A stretch of 19,476 nucleotides of DNA from Actinomycetota bacterium (lineage in GTDB: Bacteria > Actinomycetota > UBA4738 > G016210805). The position numbers were made by a program, and so were the translations under genes. The notes beneath the pieces are model-generated. The model was given only the letters and a program-made list of their open reading frames with translations, made no database searches and was not told where the DNA came from. The stretch covers positions 1-19,476 of the forward strand of contig JACQTL010000207.1 in NCBI GenBank assembly GCA_016210805.1. Reading direction: 5' to 3'. How positions within the stretch are numbered: position 1 is the first letter of the stretch; every line of letters starts with the position of its first letter. Positions 1-8,068 of this stretch are shown one piece after another.

Positions 1-104
1 CCGCGGGACTTGAAGAGGCGGCCCAGGGACGCGGTGGTGATGCCCTTCCCGAGCCCGGAGGCGACTCCTCCGGTGACGAAGATGAACTTCCGCTGGTCTG
101 CCAC
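1..104 (-). CDS. pyrG: CTP synthase, N-terminal fragment (runs off the window)
   Basis: CTP synthase makes CTP from UTP, ATP and glutamine. Only the first 34 codons are inside the window. They read VADQRKFIFVTGGVASGLGK and then GITTASLGRLFKSR, the family's N-terminal synthetase P-loop (FVTGGVxSxLGKG). The GTG at 104 is chosen because it puts this motif at the usual distance from the N-terminus. No strong Shine-Dalgarno is visible, and the frame stays open upstream for at least eleven codons, so the start is not certain. It is the last visible gene of the long minus-strand operon, 98 bp after the small membrane protein gene. In mycobacteria pyrG also follows the steA-mctB pair. Identity is secure; start and C-terminus are not. 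Confidence 0.93.
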   Translation of the reverse strand, partial: MADQRKFIFVTGGVASGLGKGITTASLGRLFKSR

Positions 105-202
105 CTCGGGATTCGATGCTAGCAGACCTTCGACCCCCGGGGCGCGCTTCGGCTCGGAGAATCCCGGGACCCGATCCCCTCAGGCGCCGGCCCGGCCGGC
201 GG

Positions 203-730
203 TCAGGCTCCCATCGAGGTCGCCGGAGGCTGGTCCAGGTGCCGGACCACCTGTCCGAAGTGCACGGGGTCGTGGATGCGCAGCCGGTGTCCCGCTCCCC
301 GCCCCCCGCCCGTGATCTCCTGGCGGGCGGGGTCGACCCCCTCCACCTCGTGCAGGGGGATCACGGCCGGTCCCCCGGCCGCCCCCTCGACCGTGAGCCC
401 GGCCACCCACAGCGCTCCGGCCACGGATGCCAGGACCAGGGACGGGACCAGGTCGCCACCCAGGAGGGCGACCACGGAGAGCATCGCCCCCACCGCGGCA
501 GAAACGCGTACGTAGGCCCCGACCCTCGACCTCCTCAGGAACACCATCCGCGCCTCGGTGACGCCGAGCAGCCCCCGGTCCTCCTCGGGGTCGGGCGCAG
601 GGCCGGGCAGAGGGCCGGGCCGGGCCGAGCAGGGCACGAGCAGGATGAGGCACTCGCCCGGCCACCGATCCCTGACCTGGCCGGCCAGGACCTCGCGGAG
701 CTCGTCGTTCGAGTACCGCACGAATCCCAT
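203..730 (-). CDS. Small membrane protein, possibly PH-like (unknown function)
   Basis: The product is 175 aa and is not recognised by name. Residues 1-35 are soluble and contain two Cys. A Pro/Gly-rich linker follows at about 36-55. Two hydrophobic segments lie at about 74-91 and 96-113, probably a membrane hairpin. The C-terminal part contains IPLHEVEGVDP and ends in HDPVHFGQVVRHLDQ. A strand, membrane hairpin, then 'IPLxxVxGV' is reminiscent of bacterial PH-domain membrane proteins, but this is inference only. ATG at 730 follows the upstream glycosyltransferase stop by 31 bp, and pyrG begins 98 bp downstream, so it is probably co-transcribed with the envelope genes. The longer overlapping frames at 180-749 and 116-1030 have Arg/Pro/Gly-rich compositions typical of GC-rich shadow frames. 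Confidence 0.72.
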   Translation of the reverse strand: MGFVRYSNDELREVLAGQVRDRWPGECLILLVPCSARPGPLPGPAPDPEEDRGLLGVTEARMVFLRRSRVGAYVRVSAAVGAMLSVVALLGGDLVPSLVLASVAGALWVAGLTVEGAAGGPAVIPLHEVEGVDPARQEITGGGRGAGHRLRIHDPVHFGQVVRHLDQPPATSMGA

Positions 731-761
731 TGGCCCGAAGAGTACCCATCTGCCCGGCTCG

Positions 762-1604
762 CTACGCTTCAGGCCTTCCCAGGCGGTCGTACCAGGCGAG
801 CGGCGGAACCGAGCGGATCAGGCGGGAGAGGGTCACCGTCTCGGCCACGATGTTCAGGGCCACCGCCCCGGCCGCGGCCGCGCCCAGGGCGGCCGGGGGG
901 AGCGCCGCGACGGCGGCGATCCCCAGCACGAACCCCAGGGCGTTCGAGCCGGCGTCCCCCAGCATCGCCCGCTCCCGGAGGTCGAACGGGAGGAGGACCA
1001 GCCCCGCCCCCAGGGCCCCGGCGACGGTGAGCCCCGCGATCCCCCCCGGATGGGCCACCAGGGCGGCCCCGGCGAGCGGTAGGAACCACTTCAGGGCCCG
1101 CCCCGGCGCCACGTCCAGGCCGTTCCACAGGTTGGCCCCCCCGGCCAGCACCGGAACCCCGAGGACCCAGGTCGGGGCCGTCACCCCGGGGAGCGCCGAG
1201 AGGGCCACCACCGAGGCGGCCACGATCGCCGCGACCTTGAGGATCCCGGTGGACACCCGGCCGGCCAGCAGCGCGCGGAGGTGCCCCCGGAGCCCGCGCT
1301 CGCCCCCGGGGGAGAGGTCGTCGGCCATGCCGGCCAGCGCCACCAGGGCCACCGCCCCGAGAACGACGGCCGGGGGACCGGCGGACGACCCGGCGCCGGA
1401 CCGGCCGGACAGGGCCAGCCCGGCGGCCGTGCCGGCCGCCAGGCCCGCCGTGAGGGCGATGCCCAGCACGACGGGGAGCGCCACCCCCCGATGGTTGGGG
1501 GCCCGGAGCCGCCCCGGCGGGCGGGCCCGGAGGAGGAGGGCCGTGGGCAGGGCGACCGCGCCACCCACGGCTGCGGCGGCGAGGGCCGCCCCGAACGTCC
1601 TCAC
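762..1604 (-). CDS. MraY/WecA-like glycosyl-1-phosphate transferase family protein (GT4)
   Basis: A polytopic membrane protein of 280 aa in the polyprenyl-phosphate N-acetylhexosamine-1-phosphate transferase superfamily. Visible family motifs are NHRG (37-40), GMADDLSPG (92-100, the Asp-Asp Mg site), NLWNGLDVAPGRALK (158-172, corresponding to the N-x-x-N-x-x-D-G loop) and MLGDAGSNALGF (214-225). About eight Ala/Leu/Val-rich membrane segments separate them. At 280 aa it is shorter than typical MraY (about 320-360) and the loops are compact, so substrate and even activity are uncertain. GTG at 1604 overlaps the GT2 stop as GTGA, implying translational coupling. With the GT2 it probably forms a polyprenol-linked sugar module of the cell envelope. 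It is unlikely to be the essential MraY, because no mur genes are adjacent. Confidence 0.85.
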   Translation of the reverse strand: MRTFGAALAAAAVGGAVALPTALLLRARPPGRLRAPNHRGVALPVVLGIALTAGLAAGTAAGLALSGRSGAGSSAGPPAVVLGAVALVALAGMADDLSPGGERGLRGHLRALLAGRVSTGILKVAAIVAASVVALSALPGVTAPTWVLGVPVLAGGANLWNGLDVAPGRALKWFLPLAGAALVAHPGGIAGLTVAGALGAGLVLLPFDLRERAMLGDAGSNALGFVLGIAAVAALPPAALGAAAAGAVALNIVAETVTLSRLIRSVPPLAWYDRLGRPEA

Positions 1605-2296
1605 CGGAGCCGGAGGACCCGGGGCAGGACCGCCCGGACGATGTCCTTGCCCTGGCGGCCCCGATGGAGGAACCCGGGGATGTCCCGGCGGGTGAACCGG
1701 TGTCGGAGGTCCACCGGCACCTCCACCATGCGGAACCCCAGGCGAAGGGCGTCCACGGTCATGGCCGTCTCGACGCCGAACCCCGGGGCCAGCGGCCGGC
1801 AGGCCTCCAGGGCGGCGGCGGAGAGGGCCCGCTGCCCGGACAGGGGCTCCACCGGGGCCACCCCGACCGCGGCCCAGATGGCCGCCCGGGCGAACCGCTT
1901 GACCAGCCCGAACCCTCCGGTGGGGGGGCGGGGCAGGACGGCCACGGCCAGGTCGGCCCGGCCCTCGAGGACCGCGTCCAGGACGGGCCCCAGGTTCCCG
2001 GCGGTGAGGCCGAGGTCCCCGTCCACGAGCAGGTAGAAGTCGGCGGGGTCCACACGGCGGAGGGCGGCCTCGAGCGCGGCCCCCTTCCCGACGTCCCGGG
2101 GGGTGGTGAGCACCCGGGCCCCGGCCCCCGCGGCCACGGCGGCCGTGTCGTCGATAGAGCCGTCGTCCACCACGACGACCTCGTCCACGGGGAGCCCGGC
2201 CAGGGACCGCACCGTGTCCTCCACCCGGTCGGCCTCGTTCCGGGCGGCCACCAGGGCCAGGACCCGCCGGGGCTCCCCTCCCCGGCCCGCGCTCAT
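1601..2296 (-). CDS. Family 2 glycosyltransferase (polyprenol-phosphate sugar synthase-like)
   Basis: 231 aa with a GT-A fold. VAARNEADRVEDTV opens the nucleotide-sugar domain. VVVDDGS (about 41-47) is the family-2 nucleotide-binding motif, DVGKGAALEAAL follows, and VDGDLGL (about 91-97) supplies the DxD metal site. SGQRALS and GFGVETAMTVDAL are the acceptor-side motifs seen in dolichol/undecaprenol-phosphate sugar synthases. No membrane anchor is evident, so it is probably a cytoplasmic enzyme working at the membrane. ATG at 2296 overlaps the MctB stop as ATGA, and its own TGA overlaps the next gene's GTG. Sandwiched between a cell-division pair and an MraY/WecA-like transferase, it probably loads sugar onto a lipid carrier. 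Donor and acceptor cannot be read from the sequence. Confidence 0.88.
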   Translation of the reverse strand: MSAGRGGEPRRVLALVAARNEADRVEDTVRSLAGLPVDEVVVVDDGSIDDTAAVAAGAGARVLTTPRDVGKGAALEAALRRVDPADFYLLVDGDLGLTAGNLGPVLDAVLEGRADLAVAVLPRPPTGGFGLVKRFARAAIWAAVGVAPVEPLSGQRALSAAALEACRPLAPGFGVETAMTVDALRLGFRMVEVPVDLRHRFTRRDIPGFLHRGRQGKDIVRAVLPRVLRLR

Positions 2297-3231
2297 GGCG
2301 GCGGGAGGATCGACTGGGCGCCCTCCTTGGTTCCGAAGTGACCGCCCCGCCGGTAAAGGATCAGGTCCTCGAGGGCCAGGACCAGGGCCGCCCCCCCGGC
2401 CGGCTCGCTCAGGTCGTCCACCGTCACGAGGTCGCCCCCCTGCTCGATCACCTCGTCCCGGCGCAGGACGGGGACGAAGCGGTAGTCGGTCGAGAGGCTC
2501 TCCCCCGCCGCCGTGGGCACGGACCGGCTGACCAGCTCCTGGATCAGCGGGATCAGGAACACGCCGGGGTCCCCGGGCAGGTCCCCCTCCCCGCCGGCCA
2601 GCACCACCACGATCTGCCCCTCGCCCCCCACCTCGGCCAGCTCGGCCGAGGTGAGCCCCTCCTGGCCGACCAGGAAGCCGCGGGACAGGAGCCGGACCAG
2701 GACGTCCTCGGTGGCCGGGTCGGCCACGAGGGGGTCGGGCGGGCCCTGGTCCAGGCGGACGGCCACGGCCACGCCGGCCTGGGCCGCCAGGGCGTCCGGC
2801 GGAGCGACCGGCACGCCGAGCGCCTCGGCGAGCTCCCTCTGGCGGGCCGGGTCGCTCACGTCCATCCTGGCGTCCACGACGATGGTGGCCACCACCTCGG
2901 CGCCGGCCACCTCGAGGGCCTGCCTGGCCTGCCCGACCAGGTCGCCGGTCACCCCCTCGTGGGTGACCACGACCACCCGGCGCCCCAGCAGGCGGTCCGA
3001 GACCATGAACGGGAGGGCCTCCTCGGCGAACAGCTCCAGCCGAGAGACCTGCTCCTCGAGCTCGCCGACCCGGGTCCTGAGGTCCTCGGCCTGCCGGCCG
3101 AGCTGCTCGGTGGTGGCCCGGTATCGGGAGACGATGCCCTGGTCGAGGACGGTGGTCCCCACGAGCACGCCGAGCCCGATGGCCATGAACACGGCGATGA
3201 TGGTCACGACGTGGTACCGGAACGAGATCAC
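2293..3231 (-). CDS. MctB/SteB family protein (DUF3186)
   Basis: 312 aa. The N-terminus (MISFRYHVVTIIAVFMAIGL) is the family signature: a short cytoplasmic tip and one membrane helix at about 8-28, then a coiled coil at about 38-70 (TEQLGRQAEDLRTRVGELEE) and a mixed alpha/beta extracytoplasmic domain. Mycobacterial Rv1698 is described as the copper-related protein MctB. The corynebacterial homologue SteB pairs with SteA in cell separation. The gene directly follows steA with a GTGA overlap (GTG at 3231), which favours a SteAB-like division role here. No Cys/Met-rich copper motif is visible. The family assignment is firm; the functional choice between copper and division is inference. It ends exactly where the GT2 begins. 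Confidence 0.9.
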   Translation of the reverse strand: MISFRYHVVTIIAVFMAIGLGVLVGTTVLDQGIVSRYRATTEQLGRQAEDLRTRVGELEEQVSRLELFAEEALPFMVSDRLLGRRVVVVTHEGVTGDLVGQARQALEVAGAEVVATIVVDARMDVSDPARQRELAEALGVPVAPPDALAAQAGVAVAVRLDQGPPDPLVADPATEDVLVRLLSRGFLVGQEGLTSAELAEVGGEGQIVVVLAGGEGDLPGDPGVFLIPLIQELVSRSVPTAAGESLSTDYRFVPVLRRDEVIEQGGDLVTVDDLSEPAGGAALVLALEDLILYRRGGHFGTKEGAQSILPPP

Positions 3232-4484
3232 ACGAGCTCCCTGAGCTGGAAGAGGAACTGCCGGAAGAGCTCAACGAGCTGGCGGAGGAAAAGCCGCACG
3301 GGCTGGGAGACGATCGCGATCACCAGCATCGCGAACAGGGCCGACCCGATCACGAGCAGGACCTCCCGGGCCCGGGGCCGTCCCTGGTACAGGCGGGAGA
3401 CGCCCTTGGCGTCCATGAGTATCTCGCCGACCCGCAGGCGCACGAGGAAGGTGCTGGACATGCCCATCCGGCCCTTGTCCAGGAACTCCCGGAGGTTCCC
3501 GTGGGTCCCGACGGCCACGATGAGCTCCGCACCCTTCTCGTGGGCCATGATGAAGGCCAGGTCCTCGCTCGTTCCCGAGGCCTCCACCACCGTGTGGGGC
3601 ACCCCGAGCTGCTCCAGGCGCTCCCGGCCGGGAGCGTGGCCCCCGGGGTAGGCGTGCAGGACGACCTCCGTCGGCGCCCGGCGCCGGCTCCGGGGAAAAA
3701 GGGCCAGGGCCAGGGCACGCTCGGAGACGCTGTCCATGTCCCCGACGATGAGGTCCGGGCGGTAGCCCGCCTCGAGCAGCGCGTCGGCCCCTCCGTCCAC
3801 CCCGATCAGGACCGGGCGGAGGTCGCGGATGTAGGGGCGCAGCGCGGCCAGGTCCTCCCGGTAGTGGTAGCCCCGGACCACGACCAGGACGGCCCGGCCG
3901 GACAGGTCGTGGGCCAGGTCCGGGAGCCCCACCCCTCCGAACAGGAGGTCGCGCTCCCGCTGCATGAACTCCAGGGTGTTCTCCGCGAAGCGTTCGAACC
4001 GGTCGGCCAGGGACCGCTGGGCGGCGTCCATCTCGGCCATCACGGCCTCGTCGTCGAGCAGCGTCCCCACGCCGACCAGGGCATCCCCCACGTAGATCCG
4101 GTCCCCGTCGACCCGGACCAGATCACCCTCCGAGAGCTTCGAGAGCAGGAGCTGGCCGACCTCGTCGAGGAGGGGGACGCCGGCCTGGACCAGGATCAGG
4201 GGGCCGAGGTTGGGGTACCGGCCGGTGATCGAGCGGCGGGCGTTCACCACCGCGTAGGCCCCCGCGGTCACCAGTGCCTCGGCCGACACCCGGTCCAGGT
4301 CCTCGTGGTCGATCACCGCGATCTCGCCCGGCTGGATCCGGCGGAGCAGGTTCTTGGTCCGGCGGTCCACGCGGGCCACGCGGGTGACCCGTGCCGCCCG
4401 GGCCACCCGTGCCACTCCCCCGGCCGGACGCTCCCCGCGTCGCCGGATCGGGCTGCGGCTCCTCGATGCGACCGTCGCGCTCAC
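3228..4484 (-). CDS. steA: SteA-like cell-division/septum protein (thiamine pyrophosphokinase-like fold)
   Basis: 418 aa. After a basic, repetitive N-terminus the conserved SteA core begins at ARVDRRTKNLLRRIQPG (about 37-53). IDHEDLDRVSAEALV and GRYPNLGPLILVQAGVPLLD follow. The thiamine-pyrophosphokinase-like motif is at about 228-255 (GVDGGADALLEAGYRP, then DLIVGDMDS). One membrane helix lies at about 374-393 and is followed by an amphipathic C-terminal tail. In Corynebacterium, SteA and SteB assemble at the septum and act on cell-wall hydrolase activation; the homologue here has its SteB-type partner immediately downstream. GTG at 4484 is used because the frame is open to there, but a later GTG in the VxR repeat would also fit. 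It lies 84 bp after recN, a stretch with no convincing promoter. Confidence 0.92.
   Translation of the reverse strand: MSATVASRSRSPIRRRGERPAGGVARVARAARVTRVARVDRRTKNLLRRIQPGEIAVIDHEDLDRVSAEALVTAGAYAVVNARRSITGRYPNLGPLILVQAGVPLLDEVGQLLLSKLSEGDLVRVDGDRIYVGDALVGVGTLLDDEAVMAEMDAAQRSLADRFERFAENTLEFMQRERDLLFGGVGLPDLAHDLSGRAVLVVVRGYHYREDLAALRPYIRDLRPVLIGVDGGADALLEAGYRPDLIVGDMDSVSERALALALFPRSRRRAPTEVVLHAYPGGHAPGRERLEQLGVPHTVVEASGTSEDLAFIMAHEKGAELIVAVGTHGNLREFLDKGRMGMSSTFLVRLRVGEILMDAKGVSRLYQGRPRAREVLLVIGSALFAMLVIAIVSQPVRLFLRQLVELFRQFLFQLRELV
4362..4415 (-). repeat. Six tandem 9-bp coding repeats (V/A-x-R) in the steA N-terminus
   Basis: Residues 24-41 of the SteA-like protein read VAR VAR AAR VTR VAR VDR. 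The DNA is six imperfect 9-bp units built on GTGGCCCGG-like codons. The last unit belongs to the conserved ARVDRRTKNL core; the preceding ones look like in-frame slippage copies that lengthen a basic linker. A slipped-strand origin is inference. Confidence 0.7.
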
Positions 4485-4568
4485 CCCTTCGCCGGGCCCG
4501 GAGCCGTCCCGGCGCTGCCCGGGACGCCCCGGCCCGGTCGGTGGATCACGCGCACACAGTAGCGAACG

Positions 4569-6275
4569 TCAGCCCGTCCGGCGCCGGCCCGCTCCCCTGG
4601 GGCTCGCCCCCGCCGGCTGCCCCCCGGCCTCGTCCCGGGTGGCCCGGGCCGCGGCCAGGAGCTCCTCGGCGTGGGTGGCGGCGGCCTCGCTGCCCGGGAG
4701 ACCCGAGAGCATCCGGGAGAGCTCCGCCACCCGCTCTTCGTCCGCGAGCTGGACCACCGTGGCCTTCCCCGCCCGCTTCTCCACCCGGAAGTGCCGGTCC
4801 GCGAAGCAGGCGATCTGGGGGAGGTGGGTGACCACCAGGACCTGGCGGGTCCGGGCCAGCCGGGCTAGGCGGCGGCCGACGGCCAGGCCGGCCCTGCCTC
4901 CGATCCCCGCGTCCACCTCGTCGAACACGAGCGTGGGGACGTCGTCGAGGTCGGCCAGGACGCTCCGGCAGGCCAGCATCGCCCTGGACAGCTCTCCCCC
5001 CGAGGCCACCTTGCCGAGCGGCCGGGAGGCCTGGCCCGACCCGCCCGAGAACAGGACCTCGGCCCGCTCAGCGCCCTGCCGATCGAGCCCGGACGCCGGG
5101 TGAAGCGGCACTTCCACCGATGCCCCGGCCATGCCCAGCTCGAGCAGCTCGGCGGTCAGGGCGGCGGCCAGCCCGGGCGCGGCGGCGGCCCTTCCCCTGG
5201 ACACCTCCGCGGCCAGGGCGGCGGCCTCTCCTTCCAGGCTCTCGGCCTCCTCGCGCAGCGAGGCCAGCTCCTCGTCGGCACCGGACAGGGATCCCAGGCG
5301 CTCCCGGGCCTCGGCCAGGAAGGCCAGGATGCCCTCCTCGCCCTCGCCGTACTTGCGCTCGAGGCCCCGGATGGCCTGGACCCGCTCACGGACCTCCTCC
5401 AGACGGGCGGGGTCGAGAGCCACGGTCTCCCGGTACGCCCGGACCTCGTGCGCGGCGTCGGTGGCCTCCTCGGCCAGGGCCGCCATCCTGGCGGAGAGCG
5501 CCGCGGCCCCCGGGTCCAGGGAGGCGGCGTCGGCCAGGACGGTCGCGGCCTCCCTCAGGGAGTCCAGACCCCCGCCCTCCGCCGCCAGCGAGGACTCGGC
5601 GGCGGCCGCCCGCTCCAGCAGCCGCTCGGCGTGGGCCAGCCGGGCCTCCTCCGCGCGCAGGGCCTCCAGCTCGCCCGGCTCCACGCCGGCCGACTCGATC
5701 TCGCGGACTTGGTAGGCGAGCAGGTCCTTCTCCCTCTCCCGGTCCCTGGCCTCCCTGGTGAGCTCCTCCAGGCGGGTCCGGGCCCGGACGAACCGGTCCC
5801 ACACCAGCGCGTACGCGGCGACCCGTTCGAGGTGCTCGGGGCCGGCGAACCGGTCCAGGAACGCGGTCTGGGCCCCGGGCGAGCGGAGCCGCTCGGCCTG
5901 GTTCTGCCCGTGGACCTCGACGAGGTCTCCCCCCACGCCGGCGAGCGCCGAAACGGGCACGATCTGCCCGCCGATCCGCCCGGTGCTCTTGCCCTCGACC
6001 GAGACGGTCCGGGCCAGGACCAGCTCGCCGTCCTCCGCCCACTCGACGCCGGCCGGGCCGTCCGGGGCGTCGAACCGGGCCTCCACCCGGGCCCGGGACG
6101 CGCCCTCCCGGACCAAGTGCGCCGCGCCCCGCTCTCCGAGGGCCAGGGCCAGGGCCACCGTGACCATCGTCTTGCCGGCCCCCGTCTCGCCGGTCAGCAC
6201 CGAGAGCCCCGGATGGAGCTCGAGGTCGACCTCCTCGATCACCCCCAGATCGGTGATGTGGAGCTCGTGGAGCAC
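4569..6275 (-). CDS. recN: DNA repair protein RecN (SMC-like ATPase)
   Basis: RecN is an SMC-family ATPase acting early in double-strand break repair. 568 aa matches the family. Visible are the N-terminal ELHITDLGVIEEVDLEL and Walker A GETGAGKT (29-36), then a long Ala/Glu/Arg-rich coiled-coil middle. The ABC signature ASGGELSRAML lies around 424-434 and Walker B TLVFDEVDAGIGG around 448-460, followed by QVLVVTHLPQIACFAD. The start is GTG at 6275: GGGTAGGA sits 8 nt upstream and overlaps the NAD kinase stop, leaving a 10-bp gap. An ATG at 6305 would overlap NAD kinase by 20 bp and lacks this site. The C-terminal tail (about 25 residues, Gly/Arg-rich) looks disordered. It follows nadK as in mycobacteria. 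Confidence 0.97.
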   Translation of the reverse strand: MLHELHITDLGVIEEVDLELHPGLSVLTGETGAGKTMVTVALALALGERGAAHLVREGASRARVEARFDAPDGPAGVEWAEDGELVLARTVSVEGKSTGRIGGQIVPVSALAGVGGDLVEVHGQNQAERLRSPGAQTAFLDRFAGPEHLERVAAYALVWDRFVRARTRLEELTREARDREREKDLLAYQVREIESAGVEPGELEALRAEEARLAHAERLLERAAAAESSLAAEGGGLDSLREAATVLADAASLDPGAAALSARMAALAEEATDAAHEVRAYRETVALDPARLEEVRERVQAIRGLERKYGEGEEGILAFLAEARERLGSLSGADEELASLREEAESLEGEAAALAAEVSRGRAAAAPGLAAALTAELLELGMAGASVEVPLHPASGLDRQGAERAEVLFSGGSGQASRPLGKVASGGELSRAMLACRSVLADLDDVPTLVFDEVDAGIGGRAGLAVGRRLARLARTRQVLVVTHLPQIACFADRHFRVEKRAGKATVVQLADEERVAELSRMLSGLPGSEAAATHAEELLAAARATRDEAGGQPAGASPRGAGRRRTG

Positions 6276-6285
6276 GGGCGCGATC

Positions 6286-7194
6286 CTACCCGGAGGGTGT
6301 GACATCGCCGCCCGGGGCCCCCGGCGGGTCGCCGGGGAGGTCGAACTTCTCCCTGACCAGGCCGTAGAAGCTCCGGGGGGGCGAGGCCCGGACCAGCCGG
6401 GCGGGCCGCGAAGCCCCCCTGATCCTGACCCTGGACCCCACGGGGAGCTCCAGGCTGTCCCGACCGTCCCCCGAGATGAGGCCGGGCTCCTCGCCGTGGA
6501 CCTCGAGCGTCACGGACTCCCCGGGACCGAGCACGAAGGACCGGTCGAAGACCATGTGCACGGCCACCGGCGTCACCACCAGGGAGGGGAGGGTGGGAGA
6601 GACGATCGGGCCCCTGGCCGAGAACGAGTAGGCCGTCGAGCCCGTCGGGGAGGCCACGATGACCCCGTCGCCCGAGAGCGTGGCCACGTAGGTCCCGTCC
6701 ACGTAGGCGGCCAGGTTTACCACGCGGTGCCGGGTGGCCTTCTCCACGATGAACTCGTTCAGGGCCCACTGCGTGCCGGTCCACCGGGCGCCCTCGGGCT
6801 CGGCCTCCAGCGCCAGGCGCTCCTCGATCACGGCCGCCCCGTCGAGGACCCTCCCGATGACCTCGGCGGCGCCGTCGGGCTCGACCTCGGTCAGGAACCC
6901 CATGCGGCCCACCTTCACCCCCAGCACCGGGCAGTCGGCCCGCCCGGCCAGGTGGGCGGCACGTAGGAACGTCCCGTCGCCCCCCACCGCCACGACCAGG
7001 TCGAGGTCCAGCCCGGGACCGGGGTCCGGCCCGGTAGGGGGCCCCGCGTCGAGCCGGTCGTCGGCTCCCAGCCGGTCCGCCGCGCCGAGCGCGGCCGTGG
7101 CCACGCCGCGCTCGCGGACCCAGGCGACCAGCCGGCCGGCCGCCTCCACCGCCGCCGGGCGGCCGTCGTGGGCCACGAACCCGACCCTCCTCAC
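6286..7194 (-). CDS. nadK: NAD kinase
   Basis: NAD kinase phosphorylates NAD to NADP. With GTG at 7194 the protein is 302 aa, normal for the family. The GGDGTFLRAAH motif (71-81) carries the conserved Asp of the nucleotide site. GVKVGRMGFLTE (93-103), ALNEFIVEK (144-152) and ASPTGSTAYSFSARGP (181-196) are further diagnostic motifs. The frame is open far upstream (to 7488), but that extension lies inside tlyA in another frame and is a shadow. VRRVGFVAHD resembles the normal beginning of the family, 13 bp after the tlyA stop. A short Gly/Pro/Asp-rich insertion at about 44-65 precedes the GGDG motif. It is coupled to recN downstream. Confidence 0.96.
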   Translation of the reverse strand: MRRVGFVAHDGRPAAVEAAGRLVAWVRERGVATAALGAADRLGADDRLDAGPPTGPDPGPGLDLDLVVAVGGDGTFLRAAHLAGRADCPVLGVKVGRMGFLTEVEPDGAAEVIGRVLDGAAVIEERLALEAEPEGARWTGTQWALNEFIVEKATRHRVVNLAAYVDGTYVATLSGDGVIVASPTGSTAYSFSARGPIVSPTLPSLVVTPVAVHMVFDRSFVLGPGESVTLEVHGEEPGLISGDGRDSLELPVGSRVRIRGASRPARLVRASPPRSFYGLVREKFDLPGDPPGAPGGDVTPSG

Positions 7195-7207
7195 CCGGGA
7201 CCACCGA

Positions 7208-8068
7208 TCACGAGGCCTCCCGGTCGCGGAGCGCGAGGCCCTCCTCGAGGGCGGCCTCCAGCATCTCGGGATCGGCCCCGGCCCCCCGGCGAGCGCCCGG
7301 GAGCCGGCCGGCCCCGGGACCGCTTCCGCCGGTCTCCAGCCGCCCGTGGAGGAGGAACTCGACGTTGCCGGCCGGCCCGAGGAGGGGCGAGGCCATCGCC
7401 GCCCGGGGCCGGACCCCGGCGTCCCGGCAGGCCCCGGCCACGCCCTCGAGCACGGACCGCCACACGGCCGGATCCCGGACCACCCCACCCCGGCCCACGG
7501 CCTCCGGCCCCGCCTCGAACTGCGGCTTGACCAGGAGGATCAGTTCCCCGCCCTCCGCGGTGACCCCCGCCAGGGTCGGGATCACGAGGCCGAGCGAGAT
7601 GAAGGACAGGTCGGCCACGGTGACCCGGGGGCGGAACGGGAGGTCCTCGGCCCGGAGGTCCCTGACGTTCGTCCGCTCCATCGCGACGACCCGGGGGTCC
7701 TCCCGCAGGGTCCAGGAGAGCTGCCCGTATCCCACGTCCACGGCGACCACCCGGGAGGCGCCCCGGCGGAGGAGGCAGTCGGTGAACCCCCCGGTGGAGG
7801 CGCCCGCGTCCAGGCAGTCGAGGCCCACGGGGTCCACGGAGAACCGGTCGAGGCCCGCGTCCAGCTTCTCGCCCCCCCGGGACACGAAACGGCGTGGCGG
7901 CCCGACCAGCCGCACCGGCTCGTCCGCCGACACGAGCGTGGACGGCTTGGCCGTGGGCCGGCCTCCCACCAGGACCCGGCCCGAGCGCACGGCGTCCTGG
8001 GCCTCGGTCCGGCTCCCGGCGAGGCCGCGGCGGACCAGCTCGGTGTCCAGCCGCCGCCGCGGGGGCAT
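7208..8068 (-). CDS. tlyA: TlyA-family rRNA 2'-O-methyltransferase
   Basis: 286 aa. The N-terminal S4 RNA-binding domain (about 5-60; LDTELVRRGLAGSRTEAQ, GRVLVGGRPTAKP) is followed by an FtsJ/RrmJ-like methyltransferase. Motifs are SRGGEKLDAGLD (63-74, first catalytic Lys), LDAGASTGGFTD (86-97, SAM site), VDVGYGQLSW, VADLSFISLG (151-160, catalytic Asp), LLVKPQFEAG (179-188, Lys) and GNVEFLL (last acidic residue). Known TlyA proteins methylate 23S C1920, and the type II form also 16S C1409; loss gives capreomycin resistance in mycobacteria. ATG at 8068 overlaps the preceding stop as ATGA; the frame remains open to 8587 but that part is antisense or shadow. C1920 falls in the 14-nt micro-exon of the 23S gene in this window. 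Confidence 0.95.
   Translation of the reverse strand: MPPRRRLDTELVRRGLAGSRTEAQDAVRSGRVLVGGRPTAKPSTLVSADEPVRLVGPPRRFVSRGGEKLDAGLDRFSVDPVGLDCLDAGASTGGFTDCLLRRGASRVVAVDVGYGQLSWTLREDPRVVAMERTNVRDLRAEDLPFRPRVTVADLSFISLGLVIPTLAGVTAEGGELILLVKPQFEAGPEAVGRGGVVRDPAVWRSVLEGVAGACRDAGVRPRAAMASPLLGPAGNVEFLLHGRLETGGSGPGAGRLPGARRGAGADPEMLEAALEEGLALRDREAS

Noticed and set aside
116..1695. Long plus-strand ORFs (304 and 321 aa) over the left end
   Set aside because: Arg/Pro/Gly-rich shadow frames opposite real membrane protein and glycosyltransferase genes.
6276..6305. RecN start at ATG 6305
   Set aside because: Overlaps NAD kinase by 20 bp and has no ribosome site, whereas GTG 6275 has GGGTAGGA at 8 nt.
7195..7488. 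N-terminal extension of NAD kinase
   Set aside because: It would overlap tlyA by about 280 bp and shows no conserved sequence; GTG 7194 gives the normal family length.
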